From: Flavobacteriales bacterium
GTDB lineage: Bacteria > Bacteroidota > Bacteroidia > NS11-12g > UBA9320
Length of the DNA: 38,677 nucleotides
Assembly (NCBI GenBank): GCA_020635355.1
Contig: JACJZW010000017.1
Location: forward strand, 1-38,677
Direction of reading: 5' to 3'
In this document: positions 24,009 through 31,044 of the stretch, piece after piece
Layout of the letters: each line of letters starts with the position of its first letter
Numbering within the stretch: position 1 is the first letter of the stretch
Position numbers and translations under genes: made by a program
The notes under the pieces: generated by a model
Databases searched by the model: none
What the model was told of the DNA's origin: nothing
The model's input: only the letters and a program-made list of their open reading frames with translations

Positions 24009-25001
24009 CTATCGAATAGGCTTGCGTTTTCCTGTGAGCTCAATTACGGCATGTCCAATGGTATCCGCATCGCTGGATAAAACGGTACAGGGACCTTCCC
24101 AGTAAAGCGGCCCAATGCGATTCGAATTGAAGTGGTAGGACGATTTAGGTGTTATCCATAAGGTGTCCTTCCGTGAGATGATGCGGTGTGTCATTGGGAA
24201 GAATTCCTGCTGATTTTCTGTGGAGTCGGCCACGGAAATGGAGCTGGGAACCACCTCACATCGTCCATCCCGGTCAATCTCCTCGTACAACTGTTCGCCG
24301 GTTCCTGGAAAGTAGAACATCATCTGCTCCGTGCCATCATTCATTCTCAAGGAATACCAGTACCAATACAGTTCGGTAAACGGTCCAAATTGGCGATCAA
24401 ACCAGTAGGTCCCAGTAATTTTCAACGTGTCAAACGGAGTTATTACATGCCCTGTGGCAGATAAGCGGGTGTGCGAGAAATAAACACTGTGTTCCTTTTT
24501 TTTCGAAGCGTGGCCCATACTGATTATACCCTGTTGGCCGTGCAATACCAGTGGCTTCTCAATGGTAAGGGTTACCACCACTTTCTTTCCGGGAGGATGG
24601 CTGATCAACCGATAGCCGGTGTTGGTTCGCGTGATGGTATCGGCCCCCGCCCAAATCATTGAATCATTGCTTCCCGACAGTTTATTTTCAATGTACACAT
24701 GCTCCGAAAACCGATGGTTATTGTCCATGGGATTGGAGAGGCTTTGGTGGGAAGCAAAGGCCTTAACCAGTGGCCTTCGGGCATGGAAGATGGTGAACTG
24801 ATGAAAGTACTCTTTCCCGGTTGTATCGGTAAACATTCCGGTTGCGTACCACCATCCCTGTCTGTACTTGGTGGGTTTCCAATAGGTCTTGTGTGCCTGC
24901 TGATCCAAATGAGTGGGAAGTTTTCGGGGGGCACATCCGGCAAGCATAAAGATCCCAAACCAACCTAAGAAGATGATGCGGTATGTGCCAATTGTTTTCA
25001 A
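24009..25001 (-). CDS. CrtC/AttH-like lipocalin-fold lipoprotein, TTG start
   Basis: This 330-aa protein begins with a lipoprotein signal ending LAGC (Cys23). The body follows the CrtC/AttH family (carotenoid 1,2-hydratase, lipocalin-like PF07143 type): GWWYATGMFTD and QFTIFHAR near the start, ASHQSLSNPMDNNHRFSEHV, then GTYWFDRQFGPF, equivalent to the family's W-[ML]-D-[HR]-[EQ]-[WF]-G motif, and WYWYSLRMNDGTEQMMFYF. Some members hydrate carotenoids; most homologues are uncharacterised. The only codon that includes the whole signal peptide is TTG at 25001-24999, which overlaps the queA stop as TTGA. The first internal ATG would cut the signal in half. It is translationally coupled to queA without an evident shared function. 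Confidence 0.75.
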   Translation of the reverse strand: MKTIGTYRIIFLGWFGIFMLAGCAPRKLPTHLDQQAHKTYWKPTKYRQGWWYATGMFTDTTGKEYFHQFTIFHARRPLVKAFASHQSLSNPMDNNHRFSEHVYIENKLSGSNDSMIWAGADTITRTNTGYRLISHPPGKKVVVTLTIEKPLVLHGQQGIISMGHASKKKEHSVYFSHTRLSATGHVITPFDTLKITGTYWFDRQFGPFTELYWYWYSLRMNDGTEQMMFYFPGTGEQLYEEIDRDGRCEVVPSSISVADSTENQQEFFPMTHRIISRKDTLWITPKSSYHFNSNRIGPLYWEGPCTVLSSDADTIGHAVIELTGKRKPIR

Positions 25002-26206
25002 TACCTGAGCAATAAACTGCTGTCTCCGTAGCTTAAAAATCGATAGGACCGATCCAGAGCTTCATCATAGATCCGTTTCCAATCATCCCCAATCCAGGCC
25101 GATATGAGCAATAACAAAGTAGATTTTGGCAGATGGAAATTGGTGATCAAACCGTGAATGGAACGGACGGTATATCCGGGCATAATCATGATAGCCGACT
25201 GGCCATTCCAGCTGTCCAACCCGTTTTGCTCCAGATATTGAATCAATATGTCCAGCGCCGTTTCATACGATAACTCCGCGGTTGCTTCATAAGGGAAATG
25301 CTGAGAAATGTATTCCGGGTTGGGGAGGTTGTGTCTGATTTTATAGGCCGACCAATACAAACTTTCCAGCGTACGTAAACTGGTGGTTCCTGTTGCAATT
25401 CGATAACGCGCATTACGAAGACTTTTCAGGCTTTCCCGGTCAACTGCATAGTGTTCGCCATGCATCGGGTGCTGCCAGGGGTGCTCCACGTCAACGGGTT
25501 TAAATGTTCCAGCACCCACATGTAAGGTGAGCTTGGTGGTGGTATGACCGTTATCCTCCAGAGATTTCAGTAAGTCATCAGTGAAGTGGAGTCCGGCGGT
25601 TGGGGCAGCAACAGCTCCGTCGTTTCGTGCATACACCGTTTGGTAACTGGATTCATCCCCCGCTTCCGCAGATCGATCTATGTAGGGTGGGAGGGGCATT
25701 TTGCCCGCATGTGTCAATACATCGCTCAACGGTTGGCCGGATGTCCACTCAAGCTGAATAACGGTTGGTGTGTCATGGTCTCTTGAGGCTGTGAAGATGG
25801 TTGTTCCATTTTCATCTACCAATGAAATGACTTCTCCGGTCTTCCACTTCTTGGAATTGCCCACCAGACAATTCCATGTCGTGTGACCGGAACGATCAGC
25901 CAGTACCTGTTCGATGGTTCCAGAATCTTCAACGGGATCCAGCAGAAATACCTCAATCAATGCACCGGTTTGCCGGCGAAAGAACAATCGTGCCGGAATA
26001 ACCTTGGTTTCATTAAAGATCAAGGTGGATTGAGGCGGGAGATATGCTCCAATTTGATGGAACCGGGCATGATTGATTTCTCCATCCCGATAAACCAGTA
26101 GATTGGACTGATCACGCTGCGGCAAGGGGTACTGAGCGATGCGATCATTCGGCAGAGCATAATTAAAATCGTCTATGCGGATGGATTCCGGTGAAGGATC
26201 GGTCAT
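24998..26206 (-). CDS. queA: S-adenosylmethionine:tRNA ribosyltransferase-isomerase
   Basis: This 402-aa cytosolic enzyme moves the ribosyl part of S-adenosylmethionine onto 7-aminomethyl-7-deazaguanine at position 34 of tRNA to make epoxyqueuosine. Family signatures are present: FNYALPNDRIAQYPL near the start, STLIFNETKVIPARL, AAPTAGLHFT, TLHVGAGTFKPV, VEHPWQHPMHGEHY and NFHLPKSTLLLLISAW. ATG 26206 overlaps the dprA stop as ATGA; the extension to 26221 is unlikely. Length is somewhat above the E. coli enzyme (356 aa), as is common in Bacteroidota. Other queuosine genes are not in the window. Confidence 0.97.
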   Translation of the reverse strand: MTDPSPESIRIDDFNYALPNDRIAQYPLPQRDQSNLLVYRDGEINHARFHQIGAYLPPQSTLIFNETKVIPARLFFRRQTGALIEVFLLDPVEDSGTIEQVLADRSGHTTWNCLVGNSKKWKTGEVISLVDENGTTIFTASRDHDTPTVIQLEWTSGQPLSDVLTHAGKMPLPPYIDRSAEAGDESSYQTVYARNDGAVAAPTAGLHFTDDLLKSLEDNGHTTTKLTLHVGAGTFKPVDVEHPWQHPMHGEHYAVDRESLKSLRNARYRIATGTTSLRTLESLYWSAYKIRHNLPNPEYISQHFPYEATAELSYETALDILIQYLEQNGLDSWNGQSAIMIMPGYTVRSIHGLITNFHLPKSTLLLLISAWIGDDWKRIYDEALDRSYRFLSYGDSSLLLRY

Positions 26207-27306
26207 TTGAGTCGGTAACACTTGCCCGGCAAAGATCGAACATGGTCATTGATTTCCAATTCGAACATCAATTCAGCCATTTTGGCCGGGCTCCTGCCCG
26301 TCATCCGAATCAGGGCATCAATTTCCATCGTCCCATGGTTGCGCAGCAGTTGCACAATCTCAATGAGCTCCTCACGAAGATCCAGCAACAAGGTTTGTTG
26401 CGCCTTGTTGGATTTCACCAGATCGTAGTTCATGATGCGCACCACGTCGTCGGACGATTCGATTAAGTGAGCCCGATTGGATTTAATCAACGAATGATTT
26501 CCGCCAAACAGCGGATCGGACACCGATCCCGGAAAGGCCATGACTTCGCGGTTGTACCCAAAGGCCATATCGGCTGTAATCATCGACCCACCGGCAATCG
26601 GGCTTTGAATCACGATGAGGGCATCTACCAATCCAGCTACAATCCGATTCCTTTTAGGAAAGTTTTCGCGGTTGGGTAGCACCCCACTCATACATTCCGA
26701 GATGATCTGACCGCCGGAATGCAGCATGTCGTTGGCTAATTTTCGATGACGGAAAGGATAGGTGCGATCCAATCCATGTGCCACCACGGCCGTCGTAGAA
26801 ATGCCGTGTTTAAGGGCGGTGGAATGGGCAATGGCGTCAATTCCATACGCCAATCCACTGATAATTACAATGTGATGTGGGGCCAGATCGGTTACTAGTC
26901 GTTCGCACAATTCGAGTCCTTCCACTGAATTTTTACGTGTGCCCACCACACCAATCATCCGTCGATGTTCCAACGGGCCGTCACCTTTAACAAACAGGGC
27001 GATGGGAGCATCTGGATTGGCTTTCAACCGGATGGGATAACCGGGATTGGAGAGAAAAATCAACCGGATATTCTCCCGAACCATAAAGTCCATTTCGCGA
27101 TATAACGGATCGAAGTCATTGAAATGCACAATGGCTTTTGCCGACTTTATCCCGATACCGGGAACAGTTCTCAGGGCATCGAATGGAGCGTGGAAAATGC
27201 CGGTTGCCGAATGGAATTGGTGCAGTAAGTTTCGGGCAAGACTCCAGCCAATGCCGGGAACCAGCAATACCGCCAATTGATAGATTTCCTCGGGATGATC
27301 ATTCAC
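26203..27306 (-). CDS. dprA: DNA processing protein DprA
   Basis: This 367-aa cytosolic protein protects incoming single-stranded DNA and loads RecA during transformation. The N-terminal helical (SAM/HhH-like) part includes LLVPGIGWSLARNLLHQF and LRTVPGIGIKSAKAIVHF. The Rossmann core carries the DprA hallmarks: IGVVGTRKNSVEGLELCERL, ISGLAYGIDAIAHSTALKHG, TTAVVAHGLDRTYPFRHRKL, PKRNRIVAGLVDALIVIQSP and GGNHSLIKSNRAHLI. A C-terminal winged-helix-like end is present. The stop overlaps the queA start by 4 bp, so dprA, queA and the CrtC-like gene form a coupled chain. Full length. Confidence 0.97.
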   Translation of the reverse strand: MNDHPEEIYQLAVLLVPGIGWSLARNLLHQFHSATGIFHAPFDALRTVPGIGIKSAKAIVHFNDFDPLYREMDFMVRENIRLIFLSNPGYPIRLKANPDAPIALFVKGDGPLEHRRMIGVVGTRKNSVEGLELCERLVTDLAPHHIVIISGLAYGIDAIAHSTALKHGISTTAVVAHGLDRTYPFRHRKLANDMLHSGGQIISECMSGVLPNRENFPKRNRIVAGLVDALIVIQSPIAGGSMITADMAFGYNREVMAFPGSVSDPLFGGNHSLIKSNRAHLIESSDDVVRIMNYDLVKSNKAQQTLLLDLREELIEIVQLLRNHGTMEIDALIRMTGRSPAKMAELMFELEINDHVRSLPGKCYRLK

Positions 27307-27373
27307 CCAACAATCTTAATTGGATGGCCCGTTCAATGACGTATCGCGTTTCAACAAATAAACCGAACGCGGC

Positions 27374-28657
27374 TTATTCCCGGATATTCGCTGTATTGGT
27401 GGTTTTAAAACCGATTAACCGGTCGTAACCATAAAACAGATCGGTGTGATAAATGAGGATGGTGTAGTCGTTTTCGGTTTCAAAATGATTCCCTTCTGTG
27501 AAGTCGTAATAGGTCTTCTTGGAGGTTGAATCGTACACCACGTAGTGATAGTTGTAATAGCTCTGTTTGAGCTTGACCTTCAGGTAGTAGCTTTTGGTTG
27601 CCTCTACGTAGGTCATTTTGTATTTGGGGTTGATGCGCCAATCCGATAATTCACCATACACATAGACGTCACCCATATTCATTTTATTCCCAGTTTTGAG
27701 TGAGAAATGTACTTCGGCGTAATCACCGTTGCTCGTTACCACGGTTCCATCGGTGTTTTGAATCACTCGTTTCCCATTGTAGTCGATGAACTGAACATAG
27801 GTGAGGTGCGATTTCACCATGTCGGCTTTCAGGACGACGTTGATCAAGGTATCGGTAAATTTCTCCAACACATTATTGCTGAAGAATCTCAGCGTACGGA
27901 TGTCGAAATATCGAAATTCATTGGTTCCTTCAAACAGGTTTTCATCCTCGTAGTTAAACACCAGTTTGTTGTTGTTCACGAAGAGGGGTTTTAATCCGTA
28001 GATGGCGTTGTTCCAGCTGTTGTTTTGAAGGATAACCGCATTCACATCGTTGAATGGATTCTGGATTGGGTAATTTTCATAGTCCACCTCAAAATCAACC
28101 TCCTGCTTGTAGAATCGATCTTTAGGGTGGGAGGCAGGCTTTACGTTCCCTGAAACTTCTGTTTGTTCTTCCACCACGATGAATCGTCGGGTTAGAATGA
28201 GATCATTTTCATCAAAATTTCGGAATACTTTCAACAGGTAATTGCCGGAACGTATGGGTTTCATATCGGTTTCCGGGAAAACCAATTCGTAGTTTACGTA
28301 TTGCTGAAAGGTGTTGGAAGAGAACGTGAATTTCTTGAATTCTCCCATGGTATTCCCTTCCAGGTATTCGGTTTTCTGAAGATTGCTGGGTTTCCAGTTT
28401 GCATTGCAGTGGACAAAGGTGTACTGGTAAAATTCATTGTCGGCCTGCAGTTTATCAAAGTTCAGTTTCAAGGCTTGTGTTTCACCCAGACGCATCATGG
28501 CGAAGGGATTGTACACTTCCGAGTTTTGAGTGAGCAACACCGTTTCCACCAAATCATCATAGATGTAGTTTTCATATTTGACCTCAGTGGTAACCTTGGC
28601 GTGAACCGAAAGGCTTGAAAGAAATAGGAGAATAAACCAGAAACGGGAAGGCATCAT
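27374..28657 (-). CDS. DUF5103 / type IX secretion system plug-type protein
   Basis: This 427-aa exported protein has a signal peptide (MMPSRFWFILLFLSSLSVHA). Beta-rich segments follow, including YNPFAMMRLGETQALKLNFD, YQYTFVHCNANWKPSNLQKT, YLLKVFRNFDENDLILTRRF and DYNGKRVIQNTDG, and then a C-terminal module (MNMGDVYVYGELSDWRINPK). This order and these motifs are those of DUF5103, known in Bacteroidota as the periplasmic plug that closes the T9SS translocon SprA. It fits the two or more T9SS cargo proteins in this window. GTG at 28663 or ATG at 28657 or 28654 are possible starts; 28657 gives the best signal peptide. The upstream permease ends 60 bp before it. Confidence 0.85.
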   Translation of the reverse strand: MMPSRFWFILLFLSSLSVHAKVTTEVKYENYIYDDLVETVLLTQNSEVYNPFAMMRLGETQALKLNFDKLQADNEFYQYTFVHCNANWKPSNLQKTEYLEGNTMGEFKKFTFSSNTFQQYVNYELVFPETDMKPIRSGNYLLKVFRNFDENDLILTRRFIVVEEQTEVSGNVKPASHPKDRFYKQEVDFEVDYENYPIQNPFNDVNAVILQNNSWNNAIYGLKPLFVNNNKLVFNYEDENLFEGTNEFRYFDIRTLRFFSNNVLEKFTDTLINVVLKADMVKSHLTYVQFIDYNGKRVIQNTDGTVVTSNGDYAEVHFSLKTGNKMNMGDVYVYGELSDWRINPKYKMTYVEATKSYYLKVKLKQSYYNYHYVVYDSTSKKTYYDFTEGNHFETENDYTILIYHTDLFYGYDRLIGFKTTNTANIRE

Positions 28658-28717
28658 GCGCACGGGCGATTTAGTGTCTTGGATACAAATAACGCACCAA
28701 AAGGTGAATGGCGCATA

Positions 28718-29968
28718 TTACTCGGCACGAAGTGCGTCTACCGGCTTAATCTGAAGGGCCCTTTGGGCTGGAAGCCATCCTGCGAGACAACCTGAAATCA
28801 CCAATACTATAAGGGCTGTAACGGCTACAGGTATTTCGATTTGCGGGTTTTTAAACATTTGACCTTCCAAACCGGATTGTCCCAAACCTTCCACCAGCCA
28901 GATGCCGGCCATCATGCCTAAATAACCAGCCAGGAAGGTAAGAATAACCGCTTCAGCCATGATTTGGATGATGATGTTCCATGGCTTGGCGCCGATGGCT
29001 CTTCGAATACCAATTTCCTTGGTTCGCTCCTTAACGGTAACCAGCATGATGTTGCTCACGCCAATAACGCCGGCAAATAAGGTCATGATTCCCACAAACC
29101 AGGAGATTGCCTTCACGGTAATGAAGGTCATTTGCATCGGTTTAAATCGTTCCTCTGCGTTGAAACTTCCAAATGCTCGTTGGTCGTCCGGGTGGATTTT
29201 GTACTTCTGTTTTAATGCCGTCTGAATATGTTGCTCAACCTCGGATGCCGAAAAATTATCCTTGCACACGATCGAAAACCAGTGAACCCGATTGCCACCG
29301 TTGAACGCTTTTTGATAGGTGGTTAACGGGATGATAATGGCCTGTTCATCGCGCTCGGCACGTTCTCCGGAAGCCTGTGTTTTGAATACACCCACTACCT
29401 GAAAGTATACCCCTTGCACTTCGATGTATTCACCCAGCGGATCAACGTCTTTGAACAATAATTCAACTACCCGGTTGCCAATCACGCATACCTTGCGGCT
29501 TTCTTGCATATCCATGTCGCTGATGAAGCGTCCGTTGGGGATCATCCACTCATACACATCGCGGATTTCAGGAATATCGCCGTTGATGCCAAAGGCCCCA
29601 CTTTCATTTTTGTACTTGACATTGTTCGCTCCCATGTGTCCACCAAGGGACGTTCGCGGTGCTAAAATATCAATGCCGTCTACGGTGGATTTCAGATAAT
29701 CCACGTCTTCATATTGCAGCTCAATCCGCCGGCCTTCCGTAAAGCCCATATAAGGCATGGAAGTGGTTCTGGCCCATAGAAACATGGAATTGGTGCTGAA
29801 CCCCTGGAACAGGCTTTTTACGCCGTTTTCCAAACCGGCTCCCAGTCCCAGAATGATGATCAGCATAAAAATTCCCCAGCTTACACCAAAGGCGGTAAGT
29901 GCGGTCCGAAGTGGATTTCGTCGTAACGTGTGGTATATTTCCTTGAGGAGTTCCAGAACTTCAAAAAT
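28718..29968 (-). CDS. MacB-like ABC transporter permease with non-standard start
   Basis: This 416-aa inner-membrane permease of the MacB/FtsX type has a first membrane segment (TAFGVSWGIFMLIIILGLGA), a large periplasmic domain (about 60-260), and three C-terminal segments around VGIMTLFAGVIGVSNIMLVT, VILTFLAGYLGMMAGIWLV and VAVTALIVLVISGCLAGWLP, plus the family sequence VKERTKEIGIRRAIGA. It would work with a separate ATPase not present here. The first ATG (29866) lies inside membrane segment one. In frame upstream are 34 more codons that read like the family's N-terminus (KEIYHTLRRNPLRTALTAFG) back to an ATT at 29968. No ATG, GTG or TTG occurs before the in-frame TGA at 29986-29984. ATT (or CTG) is the likely start; alternatively the start codon is lost. 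Confidence 0.85.
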   Translation of the reverse strand: MFEVLELLKEIYHTLRRNPLRTALTAFGVSWGIFMLIIILGLGAGLENGVKSLFQGFSTNSMFLWARTTSMPYMGFTEGRRIELQYEDVDYLKSTVDGIDILAPRTSLGGHMGANNVKYKNESGAFGINGDIPEIRDVYEWMIPNGRFISDMDMQESRKVCVIGNRVVELLFKDVDPLGEYIEVQGVYFQVVGVFKTQASGERAERDEQAIIIPLTTYQKAFNGGNRVHWFSIVCKDNFSASEVEQHIQTALKQKYKIHPDDQRAFGSFNAEERFKPMQMTFITVKAISWFVGIMTLFAGVIGVSNIMLVTVKERTKEIGIRRAIGAKPWNIIIQIMAEAVILTFLAGYLGMMAGIWLVEGLGQSGLEGQMFKNPQIEIPVAVTALIVLVISGCLAGWLPAQRALQIKPVDALRAE

Positions 29969-29988
29969 AGTCCTGGAACGTCCTCAAG
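29942..29988. repeat. Inverted repeat over the start of the MacB-like gene
   Basis: CTTGAGGAGTTCCAG (29942-29956) pairs with CTGGAACGTCCTCAAG (29973-29988) except for one unpaired G; the loop is 16 bp. On the permease transcript the hairpin would hold the candidate ATT start in its loop and the first codons in its 3' arm. It may hide or present the translation start, or mark an inverted duplication that destroyed the normal start. Confidence 0.7.
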
Positions 29989-30001
29989 AGAAAATCGTCT
30001 G

Positions 30002-30022
30002 ATGGGATTCGATCAATCCCAT
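30002..30022 (-). terminator. Hairpin after the cytochrome c gene
   Basis: ATGGGATT (30002-30009) and AATCCCAT (30015-30022) are perfect 8-bp arms around CGATC. On the minus strand the hairpin begins 16 bp after the cytochrome stop and is followed by a modest T-run (CAGACGATTTTCTC). A weak intrinsic terminator between cytochrome c and the permease is likely. Confidence 0.45.
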
Positions 30023-30035
30023 ACCGTGGTTGATG

Positions 30036-30054
30036 AATCAGGATTTAGGATTCT
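30036..30054. repeat. GGATTNN units spanning the cytochrome c stop codon
   Basis: Two complete GGATTNN heptamers (30041-30047 and 30048-30054), preceded by AATCA, cover the stop codon of the cytochrome gene and its last codons. On the gene's own strand the units are reversed. They belong to the same family as those at 11321 and 38641. Confidence 0.65.
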
Positions 30055-30982
30055 CCCGTTTGATCTTGGGAACGGTTTGAAGGTAGGCCCAAATGGCTTT
30101 CACTTCTTTTTCCGTCATATTGGAAAACGGCACCATGGGGTACTGGGTGGCAATGCCACTTGGCCGTTCACCATAGCGAACACAGGTTACAAATTGATCT
30201 TCGGTCCAACTTCCGATTCCGGTTTCATCCATGGTGATGTTTGGAGAAATGATGGGGGTACCATCTTTACGAAGCAAATTGTTCCCTCCGCCAAAGAAAC
30301 CGGGTGATTTTTCGGGTTCCATGGTGTTCAATGTCGCAAAGTCTTCGCTGTGACATCCGTAACAGTCAAATTTTGCAACGGCTAGATACTTGCCAAATTC
30401 AACCGGATCATCCTGGTTGGGTTGAGGTATGGCCTCGGTTGGATATGGAAGTGGTTTGAACACGAATGTGGTTAAAGCTTTGGCCAAAAAGGAAGGCTCC
30501 GGTGCGGGCTGAACTACGTCAGATCCTTTGAGCATTGGATTGTCGGATCGCAGAAAGGAGATTAGGCATTCCACATCGTAATCACTCAGATGCGGAAATT
30601 TGGGCATCCACGGTGGGGCATACAATCCATCTTTTTTGATACCGGTTCGGAAGAGGTACATCAGTTCACCATCGGTATAACCATGGAGACGGGAATTCTC
30701 ATGATGCGTGATGTTGGGCGCATAGAGGGTCCCAAATACCTTGGTGTCCGGCATGAAATGTCCGGATAGCGTTCCATCCTCACCGCCATGACAGTTCACA
30801 CAGAGCAAGGAAGCCATTCGAGCTCCTTCCGCCACCTTGGCACTGTCTGGGGTAACGGTAACGTCCGGTGCCTTGTTCTCAAAGACCTCGGGCGACTTGT
30901 TGCTGATGAAGATCATCAGCCCGGTCAAAACCAGGACAACGATCCCAATAATGACGAGTAATACTTTCAGTAGACGTTTCAT
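30038..30982 (-). CDS. Membrane-anchored dihaem cytochrome c
   Basis: This 314-aa protein has an N-terminal membrane anchor at about 5-27 (LLKVLLVIIGIVVLVLTGLM) and two periplasmic class I cytochrome c domains. Haem sites are C61-V-N-C64-H65 and C207-Y-G-C210-H211. Likely Met axial ligands are Met126 (PPWMPKFPHLSDYDV) and Met283 (QYPMVPFSNMTEKEV). It should carry electrons in the periplasm between a dehydrogenase and an oxidase, but no redox enzyme gene is adjacent. The last six codons (ENPKS, stop) coincide with a GGATTNN repeat read in reverse, so the C-terminus was apparently rewritten by a repeat. recG ends 62 bp upstream, so the genes are probably co-transcribed. Confidence 0.93.
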   Translation of the reverse strand: MKRLLKVLLVIIGIVVLVLTGLMIFISNKSPEVFENKAPDVTVTPDSAKVAEGARMASLLCVNCHGGEDGTLSGHFMPDTKVFGTLYAPNITHHENSRLHGYTDGELMYLFRTGIKKDGLYAPPWMPKFPHLSDYDVECLISFLRSDNPMLKGSDVVQPAPEPSFLAKALTTFVFKPLPYPTEAIPQPNQDDPVEFGKYLAVAKFDCYGCHSEDFATLNTMEPEKSPGFFGGGNNLLRKDGTPIISPNITMDETGIGSWTEDQFVTCVRYGERPSGIATQYPMVPFSNMTEKEVKAIWAYLQTVPKIKRENPKS

Positions 30983-31044
30983 TGATTACTTTTTGTTCAC
31001 GCCAATTTACACAAGTTTCCGAGAATGTCAATAGGGTGTCAGGA

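Noticed and set aside
28718..29866. Permease annotated as starting at ATG 29866
   Set aside because: This start lies within the first transmembrane helix; the in-frame upstream codons clearly encode the missing family N-terminus.
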